Source of the DNA: an uncultured Bacilli bacterium
Lineage (GTDB): Bacteria > Bacillota_I > Bacilli_A > ML615J-28 > CAG-313
Direction of reading: 5' to 3'
Length of the DNA: 64,000 bases
Assembly (NCBI GenBank): GCA_934140285.1
Contig: CAKPBI010000004.1
Coordinates: 104,768-168,767 of the forward strand
Shown here one piece after another: positions 17,249 through 26,876 of the stretch. A program made the translations under genes and the position numbers. The first letter of the stretch is position 1. Each line of letters starts with the position of its first letter. Under the pieces are notes generated by a model. The model saw only the letters and a list, made by a program, of their open reading frames with translations. It was not told where the DNA came from and did no database searches.

Positions 17249-17572
17249 ATGTTTAGTAAAAAGAAAAAAGAAGAAAAACTTGGAACTTCTTTTGATCGCC
17301 TTTTGAATTATTGTTTTGTTGTAACAAAATCAATAGATGAACAATTCATTGAATTAGGTGATGTAATAATTCAAAATCGTCCTGTCGCTGTAAATTTTGA
17401 AGATATCACTTCAAATTCAGAAATTGATCGTGCCGTTGCCTTCTTATCAGGGGTAACTTATGCTCTTAATGGTGAAACTTTCCGTCTTGGAAATAAAACC
17501 TTCTTATTTGCGAGCGAAGTAGCCTTAAAAGATGGTACCATTCACTACTATGTTAGTGACGTTGGAAAATAA
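17249..17572 (+). CDS. sepF: Cell division protein SepF
   Basis: 107 residues, shorter than the roughly 150 of B. subtilis SepF because the N-terminal linker is reduced. The C-terminal domain (about 35-105) shows the family pattern: a PVAVNFEDI strand, then RAVAFLSGVTYALNGETFRLGNKTFLFA. SepF polymerises and tethers FtsZ to the membrane through an N-terminal amphipathic helix; here that part is MFSKKKKEEK, very basic and not clearly amphipathic. An AGGAGG ribosome site lies between it and ylmE. Confidence 0.9.
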   Translation: MFSKKKKEEKLGTSFDRLLNYCFVVTKSIDEQFIELGDVIIQNRPVAVNFEDITSNSEIDRAVAFLSGVTYALNGETFRLGNKTFLFASEVALKDGTIHYYVSDVGK

Positions 17573-17575
17573 ACA

Positions 17576-18298
17576 ATGACTACTATTAATGACTTTGTTA
17601 AACGTGCAGAAAAATCAGGTTTTGTTTTAACAAGATTTTTAGATACTACTGAATCATCTAACCTTAGAAAGATTAAACATCCCAATTTAAACTTTTATTT
17701 TTTTGGTGGATTAGATGAAACTGAAAGAGTACGTGCAATAATTCTAAATAAAGAAGAAGATGCTCCAACTAAAGTTGAGTATGAAATAGATATAATTAAA
17801 ATAACTCCAAGAACAATCAATCGTCCGATTACGCATCGTCATGTACTTGGTACGATTCTTGCTTTAGGATTAAAAAGAGATGGTATTGGTGATATTATAA
17901 TAAATGATCAAGGAATCTTTGTGATGGTTGATCAAAAACTAAGTACCTTCATTAAAAATAATTTAACAACAATTAACAATGTTTTAGTTGATACTGTCAT
18001 TTGTGAATTAGATGAAGTAATGATTGAAGAAAAAAAAGAAGAAAGACTAATCAATGTACAAAGCTTAAGGTTAGATGCAACCTTGGCTCATGCCTTAAAT
18101 ATTAGTCGCACTAAAGCATGTGAAATGATTGAAAAAGGTTTAGTTCAAGTAAATCATCTTGAATGTTTAAACCTAAGCTATAATTTAAAAGATAACGATT
18201 TAATTAGTGTCCGCCATTTTGGAAGAATTGAAATTGTAAGTATTGTCAATACCACTAAGAAAAATCGTTTAGTTGTAAAAATAATTATTAAACATTAG
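17576..18298 (+). CDS. ylmH: YlmH-family S4-domain RNA-binding protein
   Basis: 240 residues. An N-terminal domain of about 150 residues precedes a C-terminal S4 RNA-binding domain (residues about 160-225: LRLDATLAHALNISRTKACE then EKGLVQVNH). YlmH relatives bind stalled ribosomes or peptidyl-tRNA in B. subtilis. The start follows sepF after 3 nt. In many Bacillota ylmG and divIVA flank ylmH; neither is present here, and ileS follows directly. Confidence 0.9.
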   Translation: MTTINDFVKRAEKSGFVLTRFLDTTESSNLRKIKHPNLNFYFFGGLDETERVRAIILNKEEDAPTKVEYEIDIIKITPRTINRPITHRHVLGTILALGLKRDGIGDIIINDQGIFVMVDQKLSTFIKNNLTTINNVLVDTVICELDEVMIEEKKEERLINVQSLRLDATLAHALNISRTKACEMIEKGLVQVNHLECLNLSYNLKDNDLISVRHFGRIEIVSIVNTTKKNRLVVKIIIKH

Positions 18299-18310
18299 GA
18301 GAAAGACAAA

Positions 18311-21052
18311 ATGAGTGAAAATAGAGATTATAAAGACACCTTATTGATGATGCAAACAGCATTTCCAATGCGTGGAAACCTAGGTGTTAATGAACTTCCA
18401 ATTGAAAAAAAATGGGAAGACTTACATATTTATGAAAAAGTATTAAAAAAGAATGAAGGACATGAAACTTTCTTTTTACATGATGGCCCTCCATATGCTA
18501 ATGGAAGTATCCATGTTGGACATGCTTTAAACAAAATATTAAAAGACTTTTTAATTAGATATAAGACAATGTCAGGATTTTACGCTCCATACATGCCAGG
18601 TTGGGACACTCATGGACTTCCAATTGAAACTGCTCTTACTAAAAACAAAAAAGTAAACCGTAAAGAAATGAGCGTTAGTGCTTTTAGAACTTTATGTGAA
18701 AAGTATGCTCTTGAACAAGTTGAAATGCAAAAGACAGGCTTTAAACGTCTTGGTGTACTTGGTGAATGGGATCATCCATACATCACTTTAGACCATCACT
18801 ATGAAGCTGCCCAAATCCGTGCTTTTGGTATCATGGCATCAAAAGGCTTAATCTTTAAAGGATTAAAACCAGTATATTGGTCTCCATCTAGTGAAACTGC
18901 TCTAGCTGAGGCTGAAATTGAATATAAGGATGTTCAAAGTTCATCAATTTACGTTGCTTTCAATGTTGTAGATGGTAAAAATGTTTTATCACCTGATTGT
19001 GAACTTGTAATTTGGACAACTACACCTTGGACTATTCCAGCAAACCTTGCTATTTGTGCAGGCCCTGATATTGAATATGTTGTAGTATCTGCTGATAATA
19101 GATACTTTGTAGTTGCTAAAGAACTTCTTGAAAACTTCATCAAGACTGTTGGTTATGAATCATATGAAGTAATTAAAGAAGTAAAAGGAACTGACCTTGA
19201 AGGTATTACATATAAACATCCATTATTTAATCGTATTTCCCCAGTAATTCTAGGTGATCATGTTACCCTAGATTCTGGTACTGGCTTAGTACATACTGCT
19301 CCTGGACATGGTGAAGATGACTTTATTGTTGGTAAAAAGTATGGTCTTGACATTTTATGTCCAGTAGATAGTCGTGGCTACATGACCCTTGAAGCAGGAG
19401 AATTCGCAGGAATGTTTTATGAAGATGCTAATAAAGCCATCTTAAAACGTTTAGATGAAGAAAATAAACTATTAAAAGAAACTACAATTACTCATAGTTA
19501 TCCTCATGACTGGCGTACTCGTAAACCAATTATCTTTAGAGCTACTCCACAATGGTTTGCTTCTATCAATAACTTTAAAGAAGATATCTTAAAAGCGATT
19601 AAAACCGTAAATTGGGTACCTACTTGGGGTGAAGTACGTCTATCTAATATGATTAAAGACCGTGATGATTGGTGTATTTCTCGTCAAAGAGTTTGGGGTG
19701 TACCTATCCCAGTATTCTACGCTGAAAATGGTAGTGCCATCCTTGATGAAGATGTAATCAATCATGTTGCCGATTTATTTGAACAATATGGTTCTAACAT
19801 TTGGTTTGAAGCAGATGCTAGTGAACTTCTACCTAAAGGATTTACACATAAAGGAAGTCCAAATGGTAAATTCACTAAAGAAACTGACATTATGGATGTT
19901 TGGTTTGACTCAGGTACAAGCCACATTGCGGCATTAAAAGCTCGCTATGGAGTTAGCCAAGCAGATGTTTACCTAGAAGGTTCTGACCAATATCGTGGTT
20001 GGTTCAACTCAAGTCTATCTACTAGTGTTGCGATTAATGGCTTTGCTCCATACAAGACTGTAATCTCTCATGGTTTCGCTCTTGATGGTGAAGGAAGAAA
20101 GATGAGTAAATCTTTAGGTAATACAATTGATCCGCTACAAGTATGTAAAGAATTTGGTGCCGACATCTTAAGACTTTGGGTTGCAAGTGTTGACTACCAA
20201 GCAGACTTCAAAATCTCTAAAGATTTAATCAAACAAATCAGCGATTCATATCGTAAGATTAGAAATACTTACCGTTTCTTACTTGGTAACTTATTTGATT
20301 TTGATCCCGAAACTGACAGTGTTGCTTATGAAGACTTATCAGAAATCGATCAATACATTTTAATCCGTCTAAATGAAGTTACTCAACAAGTATTAAACTC
20401 ATATGAAACATATAACTTTGCTGACGTATATCGTAATGTTCTAAACTTTATGAGTAATGAACTTTCTTCATTCTACTTAGACTTTACAAAAGATGTTTTA
20501 TATATTGAAGAAAAAGACTCAAGAGCAAGAAGAAGCATTCAAACTGTATTCTATGAAACATTAAAATCTTTAGTATGCTTACTTACTCCAATTATTCCTC
20601 ATACAGCTGAAGAAGTATATAGCTATATGCCAGGCAAAAAAGAAGAAAGTGTATACTTACTTGATATGCCAAAAGTAAAACACTTTGATAATGAAGTTGC
20701 ATTAGTTGCTAAATACAATCAATTTATGCTTCTTCGTGATGATGTCTTAAAAGCATTAGAAATTGCAAGAAATGAAAAAGTAATTGGAAAGAGTTTAAAT
20801 GCGAAAGTATTAATCAACCCTACTCCAAATGTCGCAAAACTAATGTTCTCACTAAAAGTAAACTTTGCACAAGTATTCATTGTTTCTTCATTTGAAATCG
20901 TTGGTAACGAACTAAATGGTGAAACTTATGAATCAGGCCAAATCGAAGTACAACCTGCAACAGGCGTAACTTGTGAAAGATGTTGGCAAGTAGTTGACCA
21001 TGTTGATGAAGATGGTCTATGTGAACGTTGTGCAAAAATCATTAAAAAATAA
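18311..21052 (+). CDS. ileS: Isoleucyl-tRNA synthetase
   Basis: 913 residues, full length. Class I motifs: HVGHALNKILKDF (HIGH, about residue 66) and GRKMSKSLGN (KMSKS, about residue 597). The editing CP1 domain lies between, with GLVHTAPGHGEDDF. The C-terminal zinc finger has two CERC pairs (CERCWQ...CERCAK). AGGAGAAAG precedes ATG 18311. It is co-transcribed with ylmH, and no T-box leader precedes it, so regulation by uncharged tRNA at this site is unlikely. Confidence 0.98.
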   Translation: MSENRDYKDTLLMMQTAFPMRGNLGVNELPIEKKWEDLHIYEKVLKKNEGHETFFLHDGPPYANGSIHVGHALNKILKDFLIRYKTMSGFYAPYMPGWDTHGLPIETALTKNKKVNRKEMSVSAFRTLCEKYALEQVEMQKTGFKRLGVLGEWDHPYITLDHHYEAAQIRAFGIMASKGLIFKGLKPVYWSPSSETALAEAEIEYKDVQSSSIYVAFNVVDGKNVLSPDCELVIWTTTPWTIPANLAICAGPDIEYVVVSADNRYFVVAKELLENFIKTVGYESYEVIKEVKGTDLEGITYKHPLFNRISPVILGDHVTLDSGTGLVHTAPGHGEDDFIVGKKYGLDILCPVDSRGYMTLEAGEFAGMFYEDANKAILKRLDEENKLLKETTITHSYPHDWRTRKPIIFRATPQWFASINNFKEDILKAIKTVNWVPTWGEVRLSNMIKDRDDWCISRQRVWGVPIPVFYAENGSAILDEDVINHVADLFEQYGSNIWFEADASELLPKGFTHKGSPNGKFTKETDIMDVWFDSGTSHIAALKARYGVSQADVYLEGSDQYRGWFNSSLSTSVAINGFAPYKTVISHGFALDGEGRKMSKSLGNTIDPLQVCKEFGADILRLWVASVDYQADFKISKDLIKQISDSYRKIRNTYRFLLGNLFDFDPETDSVAYEDLSEIDQYILIRLNEVTQQVLNSYETYNFADVYRNVLNFMSNELSSFYLDFTKDVLYIEEKDSRARRSIQTVFYETLKSLVCLLTPIIPHTAEEVYSYMPGKKEESVYLLDMPKVKHFDNEVALVAKYNQFMLLRDDVLKALEIARNEKVIGKSLNAKVLINPTPNVAKLMFSLKVNFAQVFIVSSFEIVGNELNGETYESGQIEVQPATGVTCERCWQVVDHVDEDGLCERCAKIIKK

Positions 21053-21112
21053 GAAATAATAAAAGAATTAAAACAATTAGTAGTGTTAATAATACTATAG
21101 AAAGAGGTACAT

Positions 21113-21970
21113 ATGGTTATTCATTTTTTTAAAAATCGTAATGAGAGAATCGATTTTGAAGACCTAATTGACAACTATTTTAATACTCTTGATAACGTTA
21201 CAATCACAAGTGATGACTCGGAATGTCGCATTACCATTAATATGGTTGACTTCAATTTTGCTTATCACTATTTAATAACTAAACGTTCTCATGTATCAAG
21301 TATTTATAAACTAAGTTATGATTACGTAAATGTAAACATGTTAATTGATATACCTCTCAATATTCCTCAATTTTTAATTAAAGCCATCCTTCAACAAGTT
21401 GATGAAATGTGTAAACGATTTGGTTTTTCAATCTATTATGAACAACTTGATAATATCCGTGAATTTAGATTCTTTGAAGTCTTTCAATCAATCTTAAAAG
21501 AAAGAAAGAAATACTTTGAAGATAATCCTGATCTTGAATATTACAAAATACCAGAAGAAAAACTCAACAAAATTTGTATTTATCAAAAGATAATGAAAGA
21601 TTTACCACATATCGTTAACGCTGATGTGATGAGTAATCCTTACATTGTAATGGTAAACAAAGAAACTGGAAAAGTTGAACTTAGTATTAACTGGCGTGTA
21701 GGTGAAGCTACAGTCTTCCCACCTGAACTATCTTATGTTCATGTTGAAGAAGAAGAAAACTTAATAAATTTAATTCCTATGGATATCTTTATGAAATATG
21801 TGGCACACTATATGTATGAGATTAAAGATAGTGCATCAGAAATTAAAATGCTTTTCTTAAATCAAAAGTATAGTACCAAAGCTAGAAAATACTTAAAGAA
21901 GATGAAAAAATATCTTGTTTCAAGTTCAAGATTTGAAATTATTAAATTTATTAATTTAATTGAAGAATAG
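21113..21970 (+). CDS. Conserved-looking protein of unknown function
   Basis: 285 residues, soluble, no signal peptide or membrane helix. Charged and aromatic, with a central DIPLNIPQFLIKAILQQ segment and a helical region EVFQSILKERKKYFEDNPD. I recognise no family. GAAAGAGGT precedes ATG 21113. It lies 60 bp after ileS and 9 bp before deoC, so it could be co-transcribed with either. Codon use looks like its neighbours, so it is probably a core gene of this lineage. Confidence 0.65.
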   Translation: MVIHFFKNRNERIDFEDLIDNYFNTLDNVTITSDDSECRITINMVDFNFAYHYLITKRSHVSSIYKLSYDYVNVNMLIDIPLNIPQFLIKAILQQVDEMCKRFGFSIYYEQLDNIREFRFFEVFQSILKERKKYFEDNPDLEYYKIPEEKLNKICIYQKIMKDLPHIVNADVMSNPYIVMVNKETGKVELSINWRVGEATVFPPELSYVHVEEEENLINLIPMDIFMKYVAHYMYEIKDSASEIKMLFLNQKYSTKARKYLKKMKKYLVSSSRFEIIKFINLIEE

Positions 21971-21979
21971 GAGTAACTT

Positions 21980-22642
21980 ATGCAAATAAATAAATTTATC
22001 GACCATACCTTATTAAAGGCTTTCGCAACAGAAGCTGACATCTTAACTCTTTGTGAAGAAGCTAAGAAATATGATTTTAAGAGTGTTTGTGTTAATCCTG
22101 TAAATGTAAAACTAGCAAAACAAGCTTTAGAAGGCAGTGATGTTTTAGTATGTACAGTTATCGGTTTTCCTCTTGGAGCTAACACTCCTGAAGTAAAAGC
22201 CATTGAAGCAATGACAGCGATTAGAGATGGTGCTGATGAAGTTGATATGGTAATCAACATTGGTAAAGCTAAAGAACATAACTTTGAATATATCAAAAAT
22301 GAAATAGCTTTAGTTGTTGCAGCATCAACTACTAAATGTGTAAAAGTAATTATTGAAACTTGCTATTTAACTGATGAAGAAAAAGTTGAATGTTGTAAGG
22401 CCGCAAAAGCTGCTGGTGCAACCTTTGTAAAGACATCTACGGGATTTGGTACTGGTGGTGCCACTAAAGAAGATGTTAAACTAATGCGTGAAACCGTTGG
22501 TAATGAAATGGGAGTAAAAGCTAGTGGTGGTATTAAAAACCTTCATGACCTTGAAACCATGGTTGAAAATGGAGCTACAAGAATTGGAGCATCAAGTGGC
22601 GTTGCGATTATGCAAAACCTTGAAAGTGAAAATAACTATTAA
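21980..22642 (+). CDS. deoC: Deoxyribose-phosphate aldolase
   Basis: 220 residues, the usual length. It cleaves 2-deoxyribose-5-phosphate to glyceraldehyde-3-phosphate and acetaldehyde. The Schiff-base lysine is in ATFVKTSTGF; the IDHTLLKA start, DEVDMVINIG and GVKASGGI segments are all conserved. It is followed by deoD after 14 nt. Together with pdp (39909) the window holds most of a deoxynucleoside salvage route. Confidence 0.97.
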   Translation: MQINKFIDHTLLKAFATEADILTLCEEAKKYDFKSVCVNPVNVKLAKQALEGSDVLVCTVIGFPLGANTPEVKAIEAMTAIRDGADEVDMVINIGKAKEHNFEYIKNEIALVVAASTTKCVKVIIETCYLTDEEKVECCKAAKAAGATFVKTSTGFGTGGATKEDVKLMRETVGNEMGVKASGGIKNLHDLETMVENGATRIGASSGVAIMQNLESENNY

Positions 22643-22656
22643 AAGGAGAAAAGAAG

Positions 22657-23376
22657 ATGATTATTAAACCAACACCACATATTGAAATAACAGATACAAA
22701 CGTTCTCGCAAAAACAATCCTAATGCCAGGAGATCCTTTACGTGCTGAATTTATCGCTAAAACCTTTTTAACTGATGTAGTTCAAATCAATAGTGTACGT
22801 GGTATGCTTGGCTTTACAGGATACTATAAAGGAAGAAGAATATCCGTAATGGGTAGTGGTATGGGAATGCCTAGTATTGGTATTTACTCATATGAACTAT
22901 TCAAATTCTATGGCGTTGAACAAATCGTTAGAATTGGATCTGCGGGTTCTTACACTCCATCATTAAATGTATATGATGTTGCTCTTGTTACAGATGCTTA
23001 TAGTGAATCATCATTTGCTTATGTTCAATCTGGTGATGATACTCATATCATTAATAGTAATGAAGAATTAAATGAAAAACTAATCAAAATCGCTAAAGAG
23101 TTAAACATCCCACTTCATCCATGTCGTGCTCACTCTTCTGATGTTTTCTACCATGAAAGTGAAAATTACTGGAAGGAAGTACGTGATAACTACCATTGTG
23201 ATTGTGTGGAAATGGAGTCGTTCGCACTATTCCATAACGCAAAAGTACTTGGAAAGAAAGCTACATGTCTACTAACCATTTCTGATTCTTTCATTACTCA
23301 TGAGGTAACTACCTCTGAAGAAAGAGCTAAAAACTTTAAACAAATGGTTCAAATAGCTTTAGAACTTGCTGAATAA
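22657..23376 (+). CDS. deoD: Purine-nucleoside phosphorylase (DeoD type)
   Basis: 239 residues. Visible motifs are MPGDPLRAEFIA (phosphate-binding), the GSGMGMPSIGIYSYEL stretch and the EMESFALF metal/base-binding region near 185. It releases free purine and (deoxy)ribose-1-phosphate. AAAAGGAGAAAAGAAG precedes ATG 22657. Co-transcribed with deoC; the ribose-phosphate product feeds deoC after mutase action. The mutase (deoB) is not in the window. Confidence 0.96.
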   Translation: MIIKPTPHIEITDTNVLAKTILMPGDPLRAEFIAKTFLTDVVQINSVRGMLGFTGYYKGRRISVMGSGMGMPSIGIYSYELFKFYGVEQIVRIGSAGSYTPSLNVYDVALVTDAYSESSFAYVQSGDDTHIINSNEELNEKLIKIAKELNIPLHPCRAHSSDVFYHESENYWKEVRDNYHCDCVEMESFALFHNAKVLGKKATCLLTISDSFITHEVTTSEERAKNFKQMVQIALELAE

Positions 23377-23382
23377 AAAAAT

Positions 23383-23414
23383 AGAGTAGGTCCAAATGAG
23401 GAACTACTCTTTAT
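23383..23414 (+). terminator. Intrinsic terminator after deoD
   Basis: AGAGTAG/CTACTCT arms with a 14-nt loop and a short T-rich tail. Confidence 0.65.
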
Positions 23415-23438
23415 TTAAACCTATAAGGATGAGAAAAT

Positions 23439-24680
23439 ATGAAACTAAAAATTAATAATGAAACCATCTATTATGAAAAAACAACCAAATTCAAAAGCAT
23501 TGCCTTTGGAGTTGACTTTATCTGTCCTTTTTCCCTTGAAAAAAGAATGGACTTCGCAATCCTTACTTCATTAATTACGGAAACTAATGAAGTATTTAAA
23601 ACTCCCAAAGAACTAGATGACTACTACTATGATAACTATAACCTCGGAATCAGTGTTGGTGTTCATTTTGAAGGAGAAAACCAAATTATATCTTTTGGTT
23701 CAAGTTTTGTTAATCCCAACTTTCTCCCCGAAAAAATAGACTTAGTCACAAAAGCTTTTGAACTTTTAAACATAACTTTAACCAAACCTTTCTTTACCGA
23801 AGAACAAGTAGAAATAAAAAAGAATGCTTTAAAGAATCAACTATTAAATCTAAAAAGCAATAAAGGAAAATACTCCTACTTTCAATTTGTTAAATACTTT
23901 TTAGATGGTACCATTACAGCTGATCGCATCAACCAAACAATTGAAGATATCGATAAAGTAACAATTACCTCCCTTTATGCTTGTGCGAAAGAATATCTAA
24001 CTTATCCTAGAACCTTTTATATCGCGGGGGACATTAATGAAGAAATGGTAGAAGAAGGAATTAAAAAACTTCAATTACCAAAAGCTAATGAATCAATTAA
24101 ACTTGGTTCATTTGTTGAAAAATTTCCTCAAAAAGATAATCATGAAACCATCCAAATTGAAGATAGTGCTAGTAAAACCTCATTCCTTTATATGGGCTAT
24201 GAAAGTGATATTGATATCTATTCATCAGATATTAAAGCCTTAACAATTCTTTGTTATCTTCTTGGTGGTGGTACCTTATCAGAGTCATTTAGAAGAATTA
24301 GAACGGAAAAGAGTCTATGCTACTATGTTGATTGTATCAAACTACCTAAGAATGACGCTATATATTTAGAACTTGAAACATCAAGAGAAAACTATGAAGA
24401 AGTAGTTAAGACCATTAAAGATATTATTGATGATGCTAAAAAAGGCCTAATCAATGAAGAATACTTAGAAATCTTAAAAAATGAAATAATCGCTAACATT
24501 GATCGTGATAACGACTATCTTGATCGTATCCGTGATGACATCAAATGTGAAATCATTGGATTACCAGTTTATTCATTAGAAGAAAGAAAAGAAATAATCA
24601 AAAATATCACGAAAGATGATTTAACAAGGGTTGCTAAAAAACTTCGTCTTGATACGATTTATTTTTTAAGGGGTGAATAA
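23439..24680 (+). CDS. M16-family peptidase homologue, inactive-subunit type (YmfF-like)
   Basis: 413 residues with the M16 fold: an N-terminal alpha/beta half, a linker, then a C-terminal half containing LGGGTLSESFRRIRTEKSLCYYV, which matches the R/Y substrate-binding region of M16 proteins. It lacks the HxxEH zinc motif, as YmfF does. It is followed 1 nt later by an active-type M16 gene, giving the two-gene ymfF-ymfH arrangement. Together they would form a heterodimeric zinc peptidase; the substrate is unknown. Confidence 0.82.
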   Translation: MKLKINNETIYYEKTTKFKSIAFGVDFICPFSLEKRMDFAILTSLITETNEVFKTPKELDDYYYDNYNLGISVGVHFEGENQIISFGSSFVNPNFLPEKIDLVTKAFELLNITLTKPFFTEEQVEIKKNALKNQLLNLKSNKGKYSYFQFVKYFLDGTITADRINQTIEDIDKVTITSLYACAKEYLTYPRTFYIAGDINEEMVEEGIKKLQLPKANESIKLGSFVEKFPQKDNHETIQIEDSASKTSFLYMGYESDIDIYSSDIKALTILCYLLGGGTLSESFRRIRTEKSLCYYVDCIKLPKNDAIYLELETSRENYEEVVKTIKDIIDDAKKGLINEEYLEILKNEIIANIDRDNDYLDRIRDDIKCEIIGLPVYSLEERKEIIKNITKDDLTRVAKKLRLDTIYFLRGE

Positions 24681-24681
24681 G

Positions 24682-25974
24682 ATGGAAAAATTTACTCATG
24701 AACGCCTAAAAGAAACCTACTTTAAAGAAATATTAAAAAATGGTTTAACTGTTTATTTGTACCCAAAACGAGATTTTTCGACCACTTGTGGTTACATGAT
24801 TACCAAATTTGGTTCTGATGATATTACATTTATTCCAAATGGTGAAAAAGAATATTATAAAGCCCCACTTGGAATTGCTCATTTTCTTGAACATAAACTA
24901 TTTGAATCATCGACAGGAGTTGATGCTTCAACAATGTTTGATAGCCTTTGTGCTAGCTGCAATGCTTATACCACAAACGATCGTACAGTCTTTTACTTTT
25001 CAACCACTAAAAACGAATATAAATGTGTGGAAACCTTAATTGATCTTGTTCAAATGCCATATTTTACTGATGAATCAGTAGAAAAAGAAAAAGGCATTAT
25101 CATCCAAGAAATCAACATGCATAAAAATAGAGCGGGAAACCATCTTTATATGAATCTCTTAAACAACCTTTACTTCAATCTCCCTTGTAAAAATGATATT
25201 GGGGGAACTGAAAAATCGGTAAATGCCATTACCAAAGAAGATTTATATAAAACTTACAATACCTTTTATCAACCATCAAACATAGCCCTTGTGGTAGTTG
25301 GAAACTTTGAATTAGATAAAATGATTGATGTAATCACCCAAAAAGAAGAATCATTAGGTGATATTACCCCCAAGAAGATAGAAAGAAAAATCTATGATGA
25401 ACCTGAAAAAATCGTAAATGAAGATACAACCTCTCATTTTGATGTTACCATCCCTAAGGTTGGTTGTGCCATCAAGATTGACATGCATAACTTTGATAAA
25501 ATCAGACATTTCAATGATAACATGTACATCGACTACATCCTAGATTATTATTTTGATAATTCATCTGATTTTGTCCAACGCCTAAAGAAAAAAGGAATAA
25601 TTAATGGATCTTTAAGCTATGATGTAGATTATACAAATGAATATTACGTAATCACCTTAACTGCTGATGTTAATCTAGAAAACATTGATACTTTTAAAAA
25701 GGAATTAAATGAAGAATTAGAAAAACTAAGAAACACCAAATTTGATGAACTTGCTTTCACAAGATTCAAAAAATCAACGATTGCATATAATATTGAAAAA
25801 TATAATTCATTAGTTTATATTGCGGAAACGATATGTAACTTATACATGCGTGACATTGAATTATTTGAAGGTAGTAATCTAAAAGAACAACTAACATATG
25901 AAGAATGTGATGAAAGAAGACAAAAATTCAAAAAAGAAATGACAGCATTTCATACTGTCTTACCACTAAAGTAA
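24682..25974 (+). CDS. M16-family zinc metallopeptidase (YmfH-like)
   Basis: 430 residues from ATG 24682. AAGGGG lies 8 nt upstream; the GTG at 24673 overlaps that site, so it is rejected. The inverted zinc motif HFLEH (HxxEH) is present near residue 72, with the downstream glutamate in EKEKGIIIQEINMH. It pairs with the preceding non-catalytic homologue. In other Bacillota the pair lies near genes for cell-envelope or processing functions. A small membrane-protein gene follows after 10 nt. Confidence 0.87.
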   Translation: MEKFTHERLKETYFKEILKNGLTVYLYPKRDFSTTCGYMITKFGSDDITFIPNGEKEYYKAPLGIAHFLEHKLFESSTGVDASTMFDSLCASCNAYTTNDRTVFYFSTTKNEYKCVETLIDLVQMPYFTDESVEKEKGIIIQEINMHKNRAGNHLYMNLLNNLYFNLPCKNDIGGTEKSVNAITKEDLYKTYNTFYQPSNIALVVVGNFELDKMIDVITQKEESLGDITPKKIERKIYDEPEKIVNEDTTSHFDVTIPKVGCAIKIDMHNFDKIRHFNDNMYIDYILDYYFDNSSDFVQRLKKKGIINGSLSYDVDYTNEYYVITLTADVNLENIDTFKKELNEELEKLRNTKFDELAFTRFKKSTIAYNIEKYNSLVYIAETICNLYMRDIELFEGSNLKEQLTYEECDERRQKFKKEMTAFHTVLPLK

Positions 25975-25984
25975 GGAGAAAACC

Positions 25985-26497
25985 ATGGAAACACTAAAAA
26001 ATTATCTAAAAAACTTAACCATTGTAATAATTATTGATGTTATCGGAATCATCACTGGTCTTTTATGTATAATCTTTTCCATTGGATGTTTAATAAACAT
26101 TAAACAAGATGCTATAGAAGCATCCCTTGTCTTATTTTTCATTGGCTTAATTTGTCTTATTGGTAGCTTAATCTACTTTATACCATCAGTTAAAATGAAA
26201 CAAATGATTTATAAAAGTAAATACTCAAAAATAGTTCAAGATAAATTTCTTTGTTTTATGGCTAAACCAATATTAATCCATGACTATATGAATATAGTTA
26301 GTACTAGACCAGACATTATTGGAGTTAAACTATACACCAAAAATGAACAAAACAAAGTACTAACTTATTACTACATCTTTGATAATCCAATTACCTATAA
26401 ACAAAGAAATAAATTTAGTCCATTACTTTTTACAGGTATTGTTTATTGTAATCTTTATGAAGATACAAAACTAATAAATTCACTTCATATTGAATAA
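25985..26497 (+). CDS. Two-helix membrane protein, unknown function
   Basis: 170 residues. Two long hydrophobic segments (about 13-40 and 50-70) precede a soluble C-terminal domain of about 95 residues. I recognise no family. AAGGAGAAAACC gives a strong ribosome site at ATG 25985, 10 nt after the peptidase stop, so it belongs to the same operon and may be a membrane partner or substrate of the peptidase pair. A terminator follows. Confidence 0.6.
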   Translation: METLKNYLKNLTIVIIIDVIGIITGLLCIIFSIGCLINIKQDAIEASLVLFFIGLICLIGSLIYFIPSVKMKQMIYKSKYSKIVQDKFLCFMAKPILIHDYMNIVSTRPDIIGVKLYTKNEQNKVLTYYYIFDNPITYKQRNKFSPLLFTGIVYCNLYEDTKLINSLHIE

Positions 26498-26529
26498 ACT
26501 AAAAACTTATAAATTATGAAATCAATCAG

Positions 26530-26558
26530 AACTGTTAGTGTTATACTAGCAGTTTTTT
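26530..26558 (+). terminator. Intrinsic terminator of the M16 operon
   Basis: AACTGTTAGT/ACTAGCAGTT arms (one G-U pair), 5-nt loop and six T. Confidence 0.85.
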
Positions 26559-26681
26559 ATTTTTTAAAAAATTTTCTTTATTCTTATTTTTTCTACAAGA
26601 TTCGACAAATTTTCATAATCTTTTATGTTATAATTAAGGCATCACTAAAAAATAGTGAAATAAAATTAAGGAGAAAGAAAA

Positions 26682-26876
26682 ATGACAGAAAACTATGAAA
26701 TTGTTAATTTAAAGATGAAAACAATAGAAACATCAACATTAACAGTCCTTCCAACAAATGATTATGTTGTAACAAATCAAACTCATTATGTTCACTTAAC
26801 AGTGCCTTTTACTAATTTTTCTTACAAAACGTATTATAAGGTAGTATTAAAGATTAAACAAGTAACATCATTCTAA
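26682..26876 (+). CDS. Small ORF, unknown
   Basis: 64 residues, Thr-rich, no signal peptide. A TATAAT at about 26630 and a strong AAGGAGAAAG site before ATG 26682 support expression. No family is recognised. Its 3' end overlaps by 9 bp the end of the truncated VTC gene on the other strand. It might be a real small protein or the start of a gene truncated by the same event that cut the VTC gene. Confidence 0.45.
   Translation: MTENYEIVNLKMKTIETSTLTVLPTNDYVVTNQTHYVHLTVPFTNFSYKTYYKVVLKIKQVTSF

Noticed and set aside
18299..18310. T-box leader before ileS or argS
   Set aside because: Spaces before both genes are far too short, and no T-box or specifier hairpin is visible.
24673..24681. GTG start for the second M16 gene
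   Set aside because: It overlaps the AAGGGG ribosome site that is correctly spaced for ATG 24682.
26516..26698. 60-codon hydrophobic ORF overlapping a terminator
   Set aside because: It reads through the intrinsic terminator at 26530 and the promoter of the next small ORF, and has no ribosome site.
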